A stretch of DNA of 64,000 nucleotides from Halolamina litorea (GTDB taxonomy: Archaea; Halobacteriota; Halobacteria; Halobacteriales; Haloferacaceae), in contig NZ_JANHGR010000001.1 in assembly GCF_026616205.1 (NCBI RefSeq), positions 1,798,001-1,862,000 of the forward strand, in the 5' to 3' direction. This document shows, in pieces, positions 16,115 to 23,933 of the stretch. The stretch's first letter is position 1, and each line of letters begins with the position of its first letter. The notes beneath the pieces are model-generated. The model worked only from the letters and a program-made list of their open reading frames with translations. It searched no databases and had not been told where the DNA came from. The position numbers and the translations under genes are program-made.

Positions 16115-17392
16115 ATGGACGTCGATAACCACGCCGAGGAGCTCGCCTCCGCTCTCGGTGTTGACAAAGAGGAGGTCAAAGAGGACCTGGAGAACCTACT
16201 CCAGTACAGCGTTCCGATCGACGAGGCCAAACAGAGCGTCCGCCGGAAACACGGCGGCGGTGGTGGGGGCGACGGCACCCCCGAATCGCTCGACATCGCG
16301 GACCTGACGACCGACCACGACAACGTCACCGTCACGGTCCGCGTGCTCACGAAGGGCACGCGTTCGATCCGGTACCAAGGCGAGGACATCACGATCCGCG
16401 AGGGCGAGTTCGCCGACGAGTCGGGCACCGTCTCCTACACGGCCTGGCAGGAGTTCGGCTTCGAACCGGGCGACACCGTCACCGTCGGCAACGCCGGCGT
16501 GCGCGAGTGGGACGGCCACCCCGAACTCAACCTCGGCGACAGCACCAGCGTCGCACTGGAGACCGAGGAACTCGCGGTTCCCTACGATGTCGGCGGCGAG
16601 CGCGACCTGATCGACCTCGAACCCGGCGACCGCGGCCGCGCCGTCGAGGTCAACGTCGTCGAGGTCGAGGAGCGAACGATCGACGGCCGGGACGGCGAGA
16701 CCGAGATCCTCTCGGGCGTTATCGGCGACGAGACGGGCCGGCTGCCGTTCACCGACTGGAACCCGCACCCCGAGATCGAGACCGGCGAGAGCGTCCGTCT
16801 CGAGGACGTGTACGTCCGGGAGTACCGCGGCGCTCCCTCGGTGAACGTCTCGGAGTTCTCGACGGTAACGAGGCTGGAGGAGCCAGTGGTCGTCACCGAC
16901 TCGGCCCCGTCGATGAGCATCGGCGAGGCCGTCGACGGCGGCGGCCTGTTCGACGTGGAGCTATCGGGCAACGTGATCGAGGTCCGGGACGGGTCGGGCC
17001 TGATCCAGCGCTGTCCGGAGTGCAACCGGGCGATCCAGAACGGCGAGTGTCGCTCCCACGGCCAGGTCGACGGCGTCGACGACCTCCGGACGAAGGCGAT
17101 TCTCGACGACGGAACGGGGACTTGTACGGTCATCCTCGGCCGTGATCTGACCGAGGCGATCTACGGCGGGGACCTCGACGACGCACGGGACGCCGCCCGC
17201 GAGGCGATGGACCGCGAGGTCGTCGCCGACGCCATCGCCGAGGAACTGGTCGGCGACGCCTACCGTGCCCGGGGTTCACTCTCCGTCGACGAGTACGGCG
17301 CGAACCTCAACGCCGACGCCTTCGAGCTCGTCGACGACGACCCCGCGACGGCCGCGCGTGAACTGCTCGCGGATCTGGGGGTGGCGGCATGA
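16115..17392 (+). CDS. Replication protein A, ssDNA-binding, multi-OB-fold with zinc finger
   Basis: 425 residues. The N-terminal helical segment (MDVDNHAEELASALGVDKEEV) is followed by a Gly-rich linker and tandem OB-folds, the first around VTVTVRVLTKGTRSIRY and the second and third around VVEVEERTIDGRDGETE and VELSGNVIEVRDGSG. Residues of about 299-316 form a zinc finger (CPECNRAIQNGECRSHG). The ATG at 16115 sits just after a TATA box; the open frame runs far upstream but antisense to the IMPase. It binds single-stranded DNA in replication and repair. The length matches the RPA1 class of Haloferax. Its stop overlaps the next gene by four bases. Confidence 0.92.
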   Translation: MDVDNHAEELASALGVDKEEVKEDLENLLQYSVPIDEAKQSVRRKHGGGGGGDGTPESLDIADLTTDHDNVTVTVRVLTKGTRSIRYQGEDITIREGEFADESGTVSYTAWQEFGFEPGDTVTVGNAGVREWDGHPELNLGDSTSVALETEELAVPYDVGGERDLIDLEPGDRGRAVEVNVVEVEERTIDGRDGETEILSGVIGDETGRLPFTDWNPHPEIETGESVRLEDVYVREYRGAPSVNVSEFSTVTRLEEPVVVTDSAPSMSIGEAVDGGGLFDVELSGNVIEVRDGSGLIQRCPECNRAIQNGECRSHGQVDGVDDLRTKAILDDGTGTCTVILGRDLTEAIYGGDLDDARDAAREAMDREVVADAIAEELVGDAYRARGSLSVDEYGANLNADAFELVDDDPATAARELLADLGVAA

Positions 17393-18990
17393 GCGCCGAC
17401 TCCGGCCCGGGGAACCGAGAGATCGCCCGACGGCTGTTCGCCGCGGAGTTCGACGACGCCTCGCTCTCCTACTCCGAGAGCGACGAGGAGCGCGCCCCGA
17501 ACTACGTCGTGACCCCGACTGGGGCGCGCGTGAACCGCCTGTTCGCGGTCGGCGTGCTCACGGAGGTGGAGGCGGTCAACGAGGACAGCCTCCGCGGGCG
17601 CGTCGTCGACCCGACGGGCGCGTTCGTCACCTACGCCGGCCAGTACCAACCCGACGAGCACGCGTTCCTGAGCCGGACCGAACCGCCGACGTTCGTGGCG
17701 CTCTCGGGGAAGGCTCGCACCTTCGAGCCGGAGGACTCCGACCGCGTGTTCACCTCCGTCCGCCCGGAGAGCATCAACGAGGTCGACGCCGACACGCGTG
17801 ATCGGTGGGTGGTCTCTGCCGCCGAGCGGACCCTCCACCGGATCGCCGTGTTCGCCGAGGCGCTCGACTCCGACCTCCGTGGCGAGGAACTCACCGAGGC
17901 GCTCGTCGCCGCAGGCGTCGATCCCTCGCTCGCGACGGGCGTTCCGAAGGCCATCGAGCACTACGGCACCGGCACTGCGTACCTCGAAGCCGTCCGCTCG
18001 CTCGCGGTGCAGGCCGTCGAGCAGGTCGCCGGCGACCGCGACAGCGTCGACTCGCTGACGACGGAGCCCGCCGCGGAAGCACCCGCCGAACTGGGAGCGC
18101 TTCCGGACGTGGGTCTCGACCTCGGTGGTGTGGCTCCCGCGGCAGAGGAGCCGGCCGAGGACGAAGCGATGGGTGGCGAGGAGTCGACTGACGACACCGA
18201 GCAGGAGCCCGACAAACCCGGCGTAGAACCCGGACCGACAGCGTCCGAGGCTGCCGAAGGCGAGCCTACGGCCCCTCCAGAGGAGCCCTCGGAGTCGGAG
18301 GCGGAGCCGGAGACAGCCGAGCCCGAGCCGGAACCCGAACCGGCGACGACCGAAGCGTCGGCGGAGGACACGGACGAAGCAGACGCCGACACCGAGCCAG
18401 AGGCCGTCGACGAGCCTGCTGACGAGTCCGATGCGGAGCCGGAGCCCACGAGCGAGCCCGAGGACGACCTCGGCGACGACGATCTCGGCGACTTCGACGC
18501 CGGCGACTCCGTCCAGGAGACCGTCGACGAGACGGAGGAGGAGCTGGACGACTTCGATCCCGAGGCGACGATGGACGACACCGACGACGCCCTGACCGAG
18601 AGCGAGCGACAGGAGGTCGAAGAGGAGTTCGGCACCGAGTTCTCTACCGGCAGCGAGGTCGGCGACCCCGGCGAGGCCGGTATCGACGTGCCGACCAGCG
18701 AGGAGGAACTCGAGGAAATCGAGGCCGAAGTGACCGGCGAGGAGCCGGGCGAGACCGACGAGGAGCCCGAGGAGAAGGAGACGGCGGACGTCGACGTCGA
18801 CCTCGAAGCGGCCGCGGTCGAGGCGATGGCCGAACTCGACGACGGCGACGGCGCGGACCACGACGCCGTGGTCGCCCACGTCGTCGACGAGCACGGCGCC
18901 GACGCGGGCGCCGTCGAGGACGCGATCCAGGACGCGATGATGAGCGGGAAGTGCTACGAGCCCGGCGACGGCACGCTCAAGGCCATCTGA
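17389..18990 (+). CDS. RPA-associated protein (COG3390 type) with long acidic linker
   Basis: 533 residues. The N-terminal 220 residues hold a conserved domain (EIARRLFAAEFDDASLSYSE, then an OB-like LRGRVVDPTGAFVTYAGQYQ). A low-complexity stretch of about 250 residues follows, made almost only of E, D, P, T, S and A. A small C-terminal helical, winged-helix-like domain (DHDAVVAHVVDEHGADAGAV) ends the protein. In Haloferax such proteins are encoded beside RPA and form a complex with it; the overlap with the RPA gene (ATGA) fits that. The acidic linker may mimic DNA or keep the complex soluble in high salt, which is inference. Confidence 0.88.
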   Translation: MSADSGPGNREIARRLFAAEFDDASLSYSESDEERAPNYVVTPTGARVNRLFAVGVLTEVEAVNEDSLRGRVVDPTGAFVTYAGQYQPDEHAFLSRTEPPTFVALSGKARTFEPEDSDRVFTSVRPESINEVDADTRDRWVVSAAERTLHRIAVFAEALDSDLRGEELTEALVAAGVDPSLATGVPKAIEHYGTGTAYLEAVRSLAVQAVEQVAGDRDSVDSLTTEPAAEAPAELGALPDVGLDLGGVAPAAEEPAEDEAMGGEESTDDTEQEPDKPGVEPGPTASEAAEGEPTAPPEEPSESEAEPETAEPEPEPEPATTEASAEDTDEADADTEPEAVDEPADESDAEPEPTSEPEDDLGDDDLGDFDAGDSVQETVDETEEELDDFDPEATMDDTDDALTESERQEVEEEFGTEFSTGSEVGDPGEAGIDVPTSEEELEEIEAEVTGEEPGETDEEPEEKETADVDVDLEAAAVEAMAELDDGDGADHDAVVAHVVDEHGADAGAVEDAIQDAMMSGKCYEPGDGTLKAI

Positions 18991-19760
18991 TGGACCGGCC
19001 AGCGGTCGAGCCCGTCCCCGGGGCCCCAGCGGCGACGCTCGACCTCGGCACCGAGCGCGCGTTGGGGGTCGCGGACTACCACGCCGGCATCGAGATCGGC
19101 CTGCGCTACGAGCGTGGCGTCGAACTCGACTCGAACGCCGACGCACGGCGGGAGCGACTGCTCTCGCTACTCGACCGTACCGGCGCCGAGCGCGTCGTCG
19201 TCCTCGGGGACCTGGTCCATCGGATCGCCGAACCCGACGGCGCCGAAGCAGATGAAGTGCGGGAGTTACTCGACGCGCTGGAGGCCCGCGACGTCCCGAT
19301 GACGCTCGCGCGCGGGAACCACGACGGCGGCGTCGCCGACGTGTTCCCCGACCGGATCGACCTACTCCCACCCGACGGAGCCCGCATCGGCGACGTGGGG
19401 CTGATCCACGGCCACACGTGGCCCGGCGCGGAGGCGCTGTCGGCGTCGACGGTCTGCATGGGCCACGAACACCCGCAGGTCCGCCTGACCGACGCGGTCG
19501 GTGGGAGCCGGGTCGAGCGGGCGTGGCTCCGCGGGCCGCTCCGTCGGGCGCCGTTCGCGGACGCGCTCGGTGAGGAGGGGCTGCTCGAGTGGAACGACCC
19601 GGAGTTGGTGGTCTTCCCGGCGTTCAACGAGCGCTCGGGTGGTACGTGGATCAACGTCGACGGACAATCCTTTCTCGCGCCGTTCCTGCCGGACGGGCTG
19701 GCCTCCGGCCAGGCGTACTTGACCGACGGTACCCGGTTGGGGCCGTACCGGGAGGTCTAA
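18990..19760 (+). CDS. Metallophosphoesterase (calcineurin-like, COG1407, Rpe-type)
   Basis: 256 residues with the complete metallophosphoesterase signature: VADYHAG (DxH), VVLGDLVH (GDxxH), ARGNHD (GNHD) and LIHGHTWP plus MGHEHP. The ATG at 18990 shares its A with the TGA of the preceding gene, so it is translationally coupled. A phosphoesterase gene linked with RPA and its partner is known in haloarchaea; the natural substrate is unknown but DNA 3' ends or nucleotides are plausible. The stop overlaps a convergent small gene by four bases. Confidence 0.88.
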   Translation: MDRPAVEPVPGAPAATLDLGTERALGVADYHAGIEIGLRYERGVELDSNADARRERLLSLLDRTGAERVVVLGDLVHRIAEPDGAEADEVRELLDALEARDVPMTLARGNHDGGVADVFPDRIDLLPPDGARIGDVGLIHGHTWPGAEALSASTVCMGHEHPQVRLTDAVGGSRVERAWLRGPLRRAPFADALGEEGLLEWNDPELVVFPAFNERSGGTWINVDGQSFLAPFLPDGLASGQAYLTDGTRLGPYREV

Positions 19761-20020
19761 ATCAGCAGCGCAACCGTCCCCGCCGCGGCGGCGCCGACGG
19801 CGCCCCACCAGATCGCGGAGCGCTGTTCGGGGCCCCCGGCCCACTCGGGGCGGGCGGCGCCGGCGATAGCGATCAGCGTCAGCAGCAGGCTCCCCGCGAG
19901 GGCGGCGACGTTCCCCGGCCAGATGCCGACGCGGGCGACGGCGACGGCCCACGAGAGGCTCTGGGTCGCGCCCAACCACGCGAGGGCGAGCCAGAACGTC
20001 CGGCGCGGCGAGAGTTCCAT
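19757..20020 (-). CDS. Small membrane protein, unknown function
   Basis: 87 residues with three hydrophobic segments (FWLALAWLGATQ, NVAALAGSLLLTLIAIAG, IWWGAVGAAAAGTVALL). The ATG at 20020 is chosen because the upstream open frame is antisense to the acetyltransferase gene. I do not recognise a family. It converges on the phosphoesterase gene and is probably a stand-alone transcript. Confidence 0.6.
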   Translation of the reverse strand: MELSPRRTFWLALAWLGATQSLSWAVAVARVGIWPGNVAALAGSLLLTLIAIAGAARPEWAGGPEQRSAIWWGAVGAAAAGTVALLI

Positions 20021-20095
20021 GACCGACCGGGCGGGCGCTGTCGGCGAAAAGCTACCGGACGAAACGCTCAAGCGGGACGCCGGGAGAGTCGGGGC

Positions 20096-20650
20096 ATGGA
20101 GATCCGCGATGCGGTCCCGAGCGACGCGTCGACGGTGGCGGCCGTCGCCCGGGAGTCGTGGCACGGCGCGTACGACGATCTGCTCGGCCCCGAGACCGTG
20201 GCGCGGACCGTCGAGGAGTGGTACGCGCCGGAGTCGATCCGGGAGGAGATCGGGACGGCCGCCGCGGGTGGGAGCGCGTGCTTCCTCGTCGCCGTCGACG
20301 ACGGTGAGGTGGTGGGGTTCACGAACGGCGGCGCCGCACGGGACTGGGCGAGCGACCCGGACGACCCCGACGCCTTCCTCTCGCGGCTCTACGTCGCCCC
20401 CGGTCGGTGGGGCGAGGGAATCGGGACGCGACTGACCGCACACCTCGCCCGACGGCTCCGTGCGGCCGGCCACGAGCGGGTCTGGCTCGAAGTGTTCGCG
20501 GCCAACGAGCGGGCCCGGGCATTCTACACGTCGCTCGGGTTCACGCGCATCGGGCACGTGACGGAGACGTTCGGCGGGACCGACGTGGCGACGCTGCACC
20601 TCGCCGCGCCGCTCGACGCGGTGGTAGATGCGACCACGGAACCGAGGTAA
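20096..20650 (+). CDS. GNAT family N-acetyltransferase
   Basis: 184 residues with the GNAT fold: a beta-strand start (MEIRDAVPSDASTVAAVARE), LSRLYVAPGRWGEGIGTRL containing the acetyl-CoA pyrophosphate loop (RWGEGIG), and the C-terminal EVFAANERARAFYTSLGF, which is typical of the Ala/ribosomal-protein acetyltransferase type. Substrate unknown. The start ATG at 20096 precedes the first conserved strand directly. Confidence 0.88.
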   Translation: MEIRDAVPSDASTVAAVARESWHGAYDDLLGPETVARTVEEWYAPESIREEIGTAAAGGSACFLVAVDDGEVVGFTNGGAARDWASDPDDPDAFLSRLYVAPGRWGEGIGTRLTAHLARRLRAAGHERVWLEVFAANERARAFYTSLGFTRIGHVTETFGGTDVATLHLAAPLDAVVDATTEPR

Positions 20651-20700
20651 GGCGAGCCGACGACGCAAGCTTCATGCCCCTCGGTAGCGTGTGTCGCTTC

Positions 20701-20907
20701 ATGACTGATCTGCTTCGTACGCCCGAGCGCCGCACCTGCGAACGGTGCGGCCGGGTCGAACGACACGACGGCGCCGACGGCTGGCGGGCCGCGCGCGTCG
20801 GCGAGATACACTGCATCCACGAGTGGGACATCGACGGCGCGTTCGTCCCGGTTTCCGACGTGGACCCGGACGCAGTCGCGGCCGAGCCGACAGCCGCGAA
20901 GGAGTAA
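20701..20907 (+). CDS. HEWD family small zinc-binding-like protein
   Basis: 68 residues. A single CERCG knuckle near the start is followed by the HEWDIDGAF motif that names this haloarchaeal family. A start ten codons upstream (20674) is possible, but 20701 gives the usual family N-terminus. Function unknown; a nucleic acid or protein contact role is only a guess. It converges on the phosphoglycolate phosphatase gene, 13 bases apart. Confidence 0.75.
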   Translation: MTDLLRTPERRTCERCGRVERHDGADGWRAARVGEIHCIHEWDIDGAFVPVSDVDPDAVAAEPTAAKE

Positions 20908-20920
20908 CTGATCCGCCGGA

Positions 20921-21598
20921 TTACGGCGCTCGTTCTCGCACCCGACTGAGCGCGTCGAGCGTGCCGTCGACGTATCCGCGCTCGAGCACGTGGTCGGCCG
21001 CCCCTTTTGCCGTCTCGTCGGCGTTGGCCACCGCGTACGCTTCGCCGGCGACGTCGAACATGGAGGCGTCGTTCTCGCTGTCGCCGACGGCGACGAAGTC
21101 CTCCGGCGCGTAGCCCACGCGCTCGGCGACACCCCCGAGCGCCGCACCCTTGCTCGTGTCGGCGCTCGTGAGGTGGTAGGCGTAGCCCGTATCGAGGAAC
21201 GCGAGGTCGAACTCCTCGGCGACGGCCCGGAGGAGGGCTTCGTCGGCGGTCCGGCTGGCGGCGACTTCGGTCTCGCGCCAGCGGTTCACGGTGTCGACGC
21301 CGTCCCAGCCCAGGTCGCCGCCGCGGGCCTCGAACGCCTCGACGGCGGCGTCGACGCGCTCGGGGTCGCCGGCGTAGGTGAGGTCGCCGTCGGCCATCGC
21401 CACACCGCCGTTCTCGGCGATTACGCGCTCGGGGACCCCGGCGAAGTGACAGAGCGCGACCGGGTACGGGAACGCCTTGCCCGTCGCGAGCACCACCGGT
21501 GCCTCCCACGACGCCAACAGCGAGAGCGTCCGGGGGTCGATCGTGTGCTCGGGCGTGGTGAGCGTGCCGTCGATGTCCAGCGCCAGCGGCGGAACCAT
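20921..21598 (-). CDS. Phosphoglycolate phosphatase (archaeal HAD family)
   Basis: 225 residues. HAD motif I is LALDIDGTLT, motif II is VVLATGK, the cap lies in the middle, and motif III/IV is TSKGAALGGV then VAVGDSENDASMF. The pattern is that of archaeal phosphoglycolate phosphatase and related sucrose-phosphatase-like enzymes. It would dephosphorylate 2-phosphoglycolate or a similar small phosphate ester. The ATG at 21598 places motif I at the N-terminus; a much longer frame upstream is antisense to the Gly/Met-rich gene. Confidence 0.87.
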   Translation of the reverse strand: MVPPLALDIDGTLTTPEHTIDPRTLSLLASWEAPVVLATGKAFPYPVALCHFAGVPERVIAENGGVAMADGDLTYAGDPERVDAAVEAFEARGGDLGWDGVDTVNRWRETEVAASRTADEALLRAVAEEFDLAFLDTGYAYHLTSADTSKGAALGGVAERVGYAPEDFVAVGDSENDASMFDVAGEAYAVANADETAKGAADHVLERGYVDGTLDALSRVRERAP

Positions 21599-21767
21599 CT
21601 GCACCCACTCGGCCGTCTCCGAACAAAACCGTCCCGGTCGCGGGTGCAACGACTCGCGTACTCCCGGGGCGTGCCGAGGGCTGGCGGGCGTCAGCGGCCG
21701 GCCGATACTCGGCACCGGCCGTCGGGGGAGAACAACGTTTTTCGCCGTGGCCCCGAAAGCCCGAGGT

Positions 21768-22232
21768 ATGGCAGACGAACCCGACGAGGCCGACGGCTCC
21801 CCCGAGGAGAGCGGCGAGAACGGCGAGGAGGAGAAGTCCTTCCGCGAGCGCGTCGAGGAGATCCGCCAGCGCCGCGAGGAGGAACGCGAGGAGGGCGACC
21901 GCCCCGGCCCCGAGGGCATGGGCGGGATGGGCGGCGGCCCGCCCGGGATGGGTGGCGACGGTCCCGGCGGCGGCGGCAACCCCTTCGCACAGATGATGTC
22001 CGGCATGATGGGTGGCGGTGGCGGCCCCGGCGGCATGGGCGGCGGCGCACCCGGCGGCATGGGTGGCGGCCCGCCCGGGATGGGCGCCGAAGGCGCCGAG
22101 GAGGGCGGCGAGGCCAGCGGTCGACAGGCCCAGGCGACCGAGGACATGGTTCGAGAGGTCCGACAGCTCCGCGACGAGGTCCGCGACGCGACGCGCGAAC
22201 TCCGACGGATCGCCGACGCGCTCGAGGACTGA
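21768..22232 (+). CDS. Gly/Met-rich low-complexity protein with charged helical ends
   Basis: 154 residues. The first 45 are highly charged (ending RERVEEIRQRREEEREE). The middle is a Gly/Met/Pro tract with GGM, GGMG and PPGM units; most Mets are spaced by Gly runs. The last 30 form an amphipathic heptad-like helix (MVREVRQLRDEVRDATRELR). A TATA-like GTTTTTCGCC precedes the ATG. The Gly-Met repeats resemble the flexible C-terminal tails of chaperonin subunits, but no chaperonin domain is present. I do not know a function. Confidence 0.7.
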   Translation: MADEPDEADGSPEESGENGEEEKSFRERVEEIRQRREEEREEGDRPGPEGMGGMGGGPPGMGGDGPGGGGNPFAQMMSGMMGGGGGPGGMGGGAPGGMGGGPPGMGAEGAEEGGEASGRQAQATEDMVREVRQLRDEVRDATRELRRIADALED

Positions 22233-22301
22233 GGAGGCAGTTTCTGCGGCGCTTTCGCGTTCGCCCCGAAAGCACTTGGTGAACTGCCGGGAGTTTCGCG
22301 T

Positions 22302-22682
22302 ATGGATCGACGAGGGACGGGGCTGGGTGCGACGGTCGGCGGCGTCGCCTTCGTCCTCTGTTTCGGCATGTTGACCGCCGAGCGGGTCGGCGTGTTCTCC
22401 CTCGCGACGGGCACGGAGTCCGTGATCGTCTGGGTCGGCGCAGCCGCCACCGTCGTCCTCGCCGCGGGGGTCGCCTACCGCGTCAGCGACGCGTTGGGAA
22501 CGTGGCTGGCCGCGTTCGGTCCGAGTCTCGCGTTCACGCTGAACCTCTTCCTTCCGGTGAGTACCGGCCTGCCGGCGACACTGGTCTTCGCCGCCGGGGG
22601 CGGCCTCGCGGTCGCCACGGCGCTGGCGCTTCCGGGGTACGTACTCGGGCGAATCGCGAGAATGCTCGACGGGGGCCAGTGA
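22302..22682 (+). CDS. Four-TM hypothetical membrane protein
   Basis: 126 residues with four hydrophobic segments (GLGATVGGVAFVLCFGML, ESVIVWVGAAATVVLAAG, WLAAFGPSLAFTLNLFLP, LPATLVFAAGGGLAVATALA). There are no recognisable catalytic motifs. It starts 69 bases after the Gly/Met-rich gene on the same strand and may be co-transcribed with it. It converges on the squalene synthase gene, 18 bases apart. Unknown function. Confidence 0.65.
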   Translation: MDRRGTGLGATVGGVAFVLCFGMLTAERVGVFSLATGTESVIVWVGAAATVVLAAGVAYRVSDALGTWLAAFGPSLAFTLNLFLPVSTGLPATLVFAAGGGLAVATALALPGYVLGRIARMLDGGQ

Positions 22683-22700
22683 GTGAGGTCGGCCGCGTAG

Positions 22701-23774
22701 TCAGTCGGCGCTGGTCGGCGTCTGGTGGAACGGCGCGCTCGCGATGCGCTCGCGGAACGAGGGGAGCGCGTCGCGACCCTTCGAACTCATCGCGGTAACG
22801 ACGGCGAACACCTCCTTCCGGGAGACCTTGACGCCGCGCTCGGTCAACACGTCCTCGGGGTGCTCACTGACTTCCCGGAGCGTCCCCACCGCGAGCAGGA
22901 ACGGGACCGCCCACGCTTCGAGCGTGTTGCCGTCCCGCAGCGGGACGTGCTGGAGGTACGTCCCGGCGTCGTCGAGATACGAGCGCGCGAGGTCGGTGGT
23001 CCGGCGGACGACCGAGACCACGCCCTCGCGCTGCTCCGGGTCGAGCACCTCGTCCTGCTCGACGCCCTCCTCGGCGAGCCACTCGGCGGGGAGGTAGACG
23101 TTGTTCTCCTCGTCGTAGTCGTCGTAGACGTCTTTCGAGACGTTGACCAGTTGGAGCAACAGTCCGAACTCCTCGGCGGTCTCGTAGAGGGTCTGTTCCC
23201 GGTCGGCGTCGATCTCGCCGCGCGTGACGAGGTTGGTGATGAGGTTCCCGACCGTGCCGGCGGCGTAGTAGCAGTACTCCTCCAGTTCGCCCTTGTCCGC
23301 GAGCCGGAGCCCACCCTCGTCGGCGTAGCGCTCGACGAAGTCGGCCATCCCCTCGACCATCTCGTGGACCGGCGGCGTGATCGCCTCGCGCACGTCGTCG
23401 GGCAGCGCCTCGAAGGTGGCGAGGATGCGGGGCGTGCTGGCGACGACCGTCCAGTCGGCGTTGCGCTCGTCGGCGTCGGGGAGCCACGGCTCGACCTCCT
23501 CGACGAACGTCTCGGCGTCGGTGTCGTCTTCGTCGTCGATGGCGGCGTCGTAGGTCCGCAACAGCGCGGCCTGCTCCGCCGGGGGGATGTGTGAGGCGTC
23601 CTCGACGGTGTCGGCGACGCGACAGAGGAGGTAGCCGAGACAGATGTAGGAGTCCATCGGTTCTTCGAGCACGTCAACGGTCAGGGCGAACGTGCGGGAC
23701 ACGTCCTGTACAGCCTCGTGACACCACGCGAGGTCTGTGGACGGGACGTTGGCGAGGGGGTCGGGTCCGGGCAT
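22701..23774 (-). CDS. Squalene synthase (farnesyl-diphosphate farnesyltransferase)
   Basis: 357 residues of the squalene/phytoene synthase family. SRTFALTVDVL, the first aspartate-rich motif CRVADTVED (D55 to D59), YCYYAAGTVGNLITNL, and the second motif LVNVSKDVYDDY are all present. The tyrosine-rich YCYYAAG motif and the length favour squalene synthase over the shorter CrtB phytoene synthase. Squalene supports the membrane and is a carotenoid side product in haloarchaea. The start ATG at 23774 has a TTTTAACG TATA-like box about 33 bases upstream on the minus strand. Confidence 0.82.
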   Translation of the reverse strand: MPGPDPLANVPSTDLAWCHEAVQDVSRTFALTVDVLEEPMDSYICLGYLLCRVADTVEDASHIPPAEQAALLRTYDAAIDDEDDTDAETFVEEVEPWLPDADERNADWTVVASTPRILATFEALPDDVREAITPPVHEMVEGMADFVERYADEGGLRLADKGELEEYCYYAAGTVGNLITNLVTRGEIDADREQTLYETAEEFGLLLQLVNVSKDVYDDYDEENNVYLPAEWLAEEGVEQDEVLDPEQREGVVSVVRRTTDLARSYLDDAGTYLQHVPLRDGNTLEAWAVPFLLAVGTLREVSEHPEDVLTERGVKVSRKEVFAVVTAMSSKGRDALPSFRERIASAPFHQTPTSAD

Positions 23775-23850
23775 TCGGTTTGTCGACCCTATGTGCAGCG
23801 GCGTTAAAAGTCTCTCCCAAGCGGTTCGAGTATCGGACAGTATTCCGGGT

Positions 23851-23875
23851 TCCTGACCGGGAGCGCTGGTCAGGA
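23851..23875. promoter_or_regulatory. 8-bp inverted repeat upstream of acyl-CoA dehydrogenase
   Basis: TCCTGACC (23851-23858) and GGTCAGGA (23868-23875) are exact reverse complements with a 9-base spacer, so the half-site centres are 17 bases apart. The element lies between the divergent squalene synthase and acyl-CoA dehydrogenase genes, about 60 bases from the latter. It looks like a dimeric repressor operator; the regulator is unknown. Confidence 0.45.
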
Positions 23876-23933
23876 GCGCGGGAACTGCATCGGTTAGAAA
23901 ACCCTAAGCCCGCGCCGGCGGCAGTTCCGTGGT

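Noticed and set aside
17260-19371. A 703-residue minus-strand frame over the RPA-associated protein and phosphoesterase genes
   Set aside because: It is an antisense shadow of the acidic linker and its neighbours; the plus-strand genes have motifs, overlaps and a promoter.
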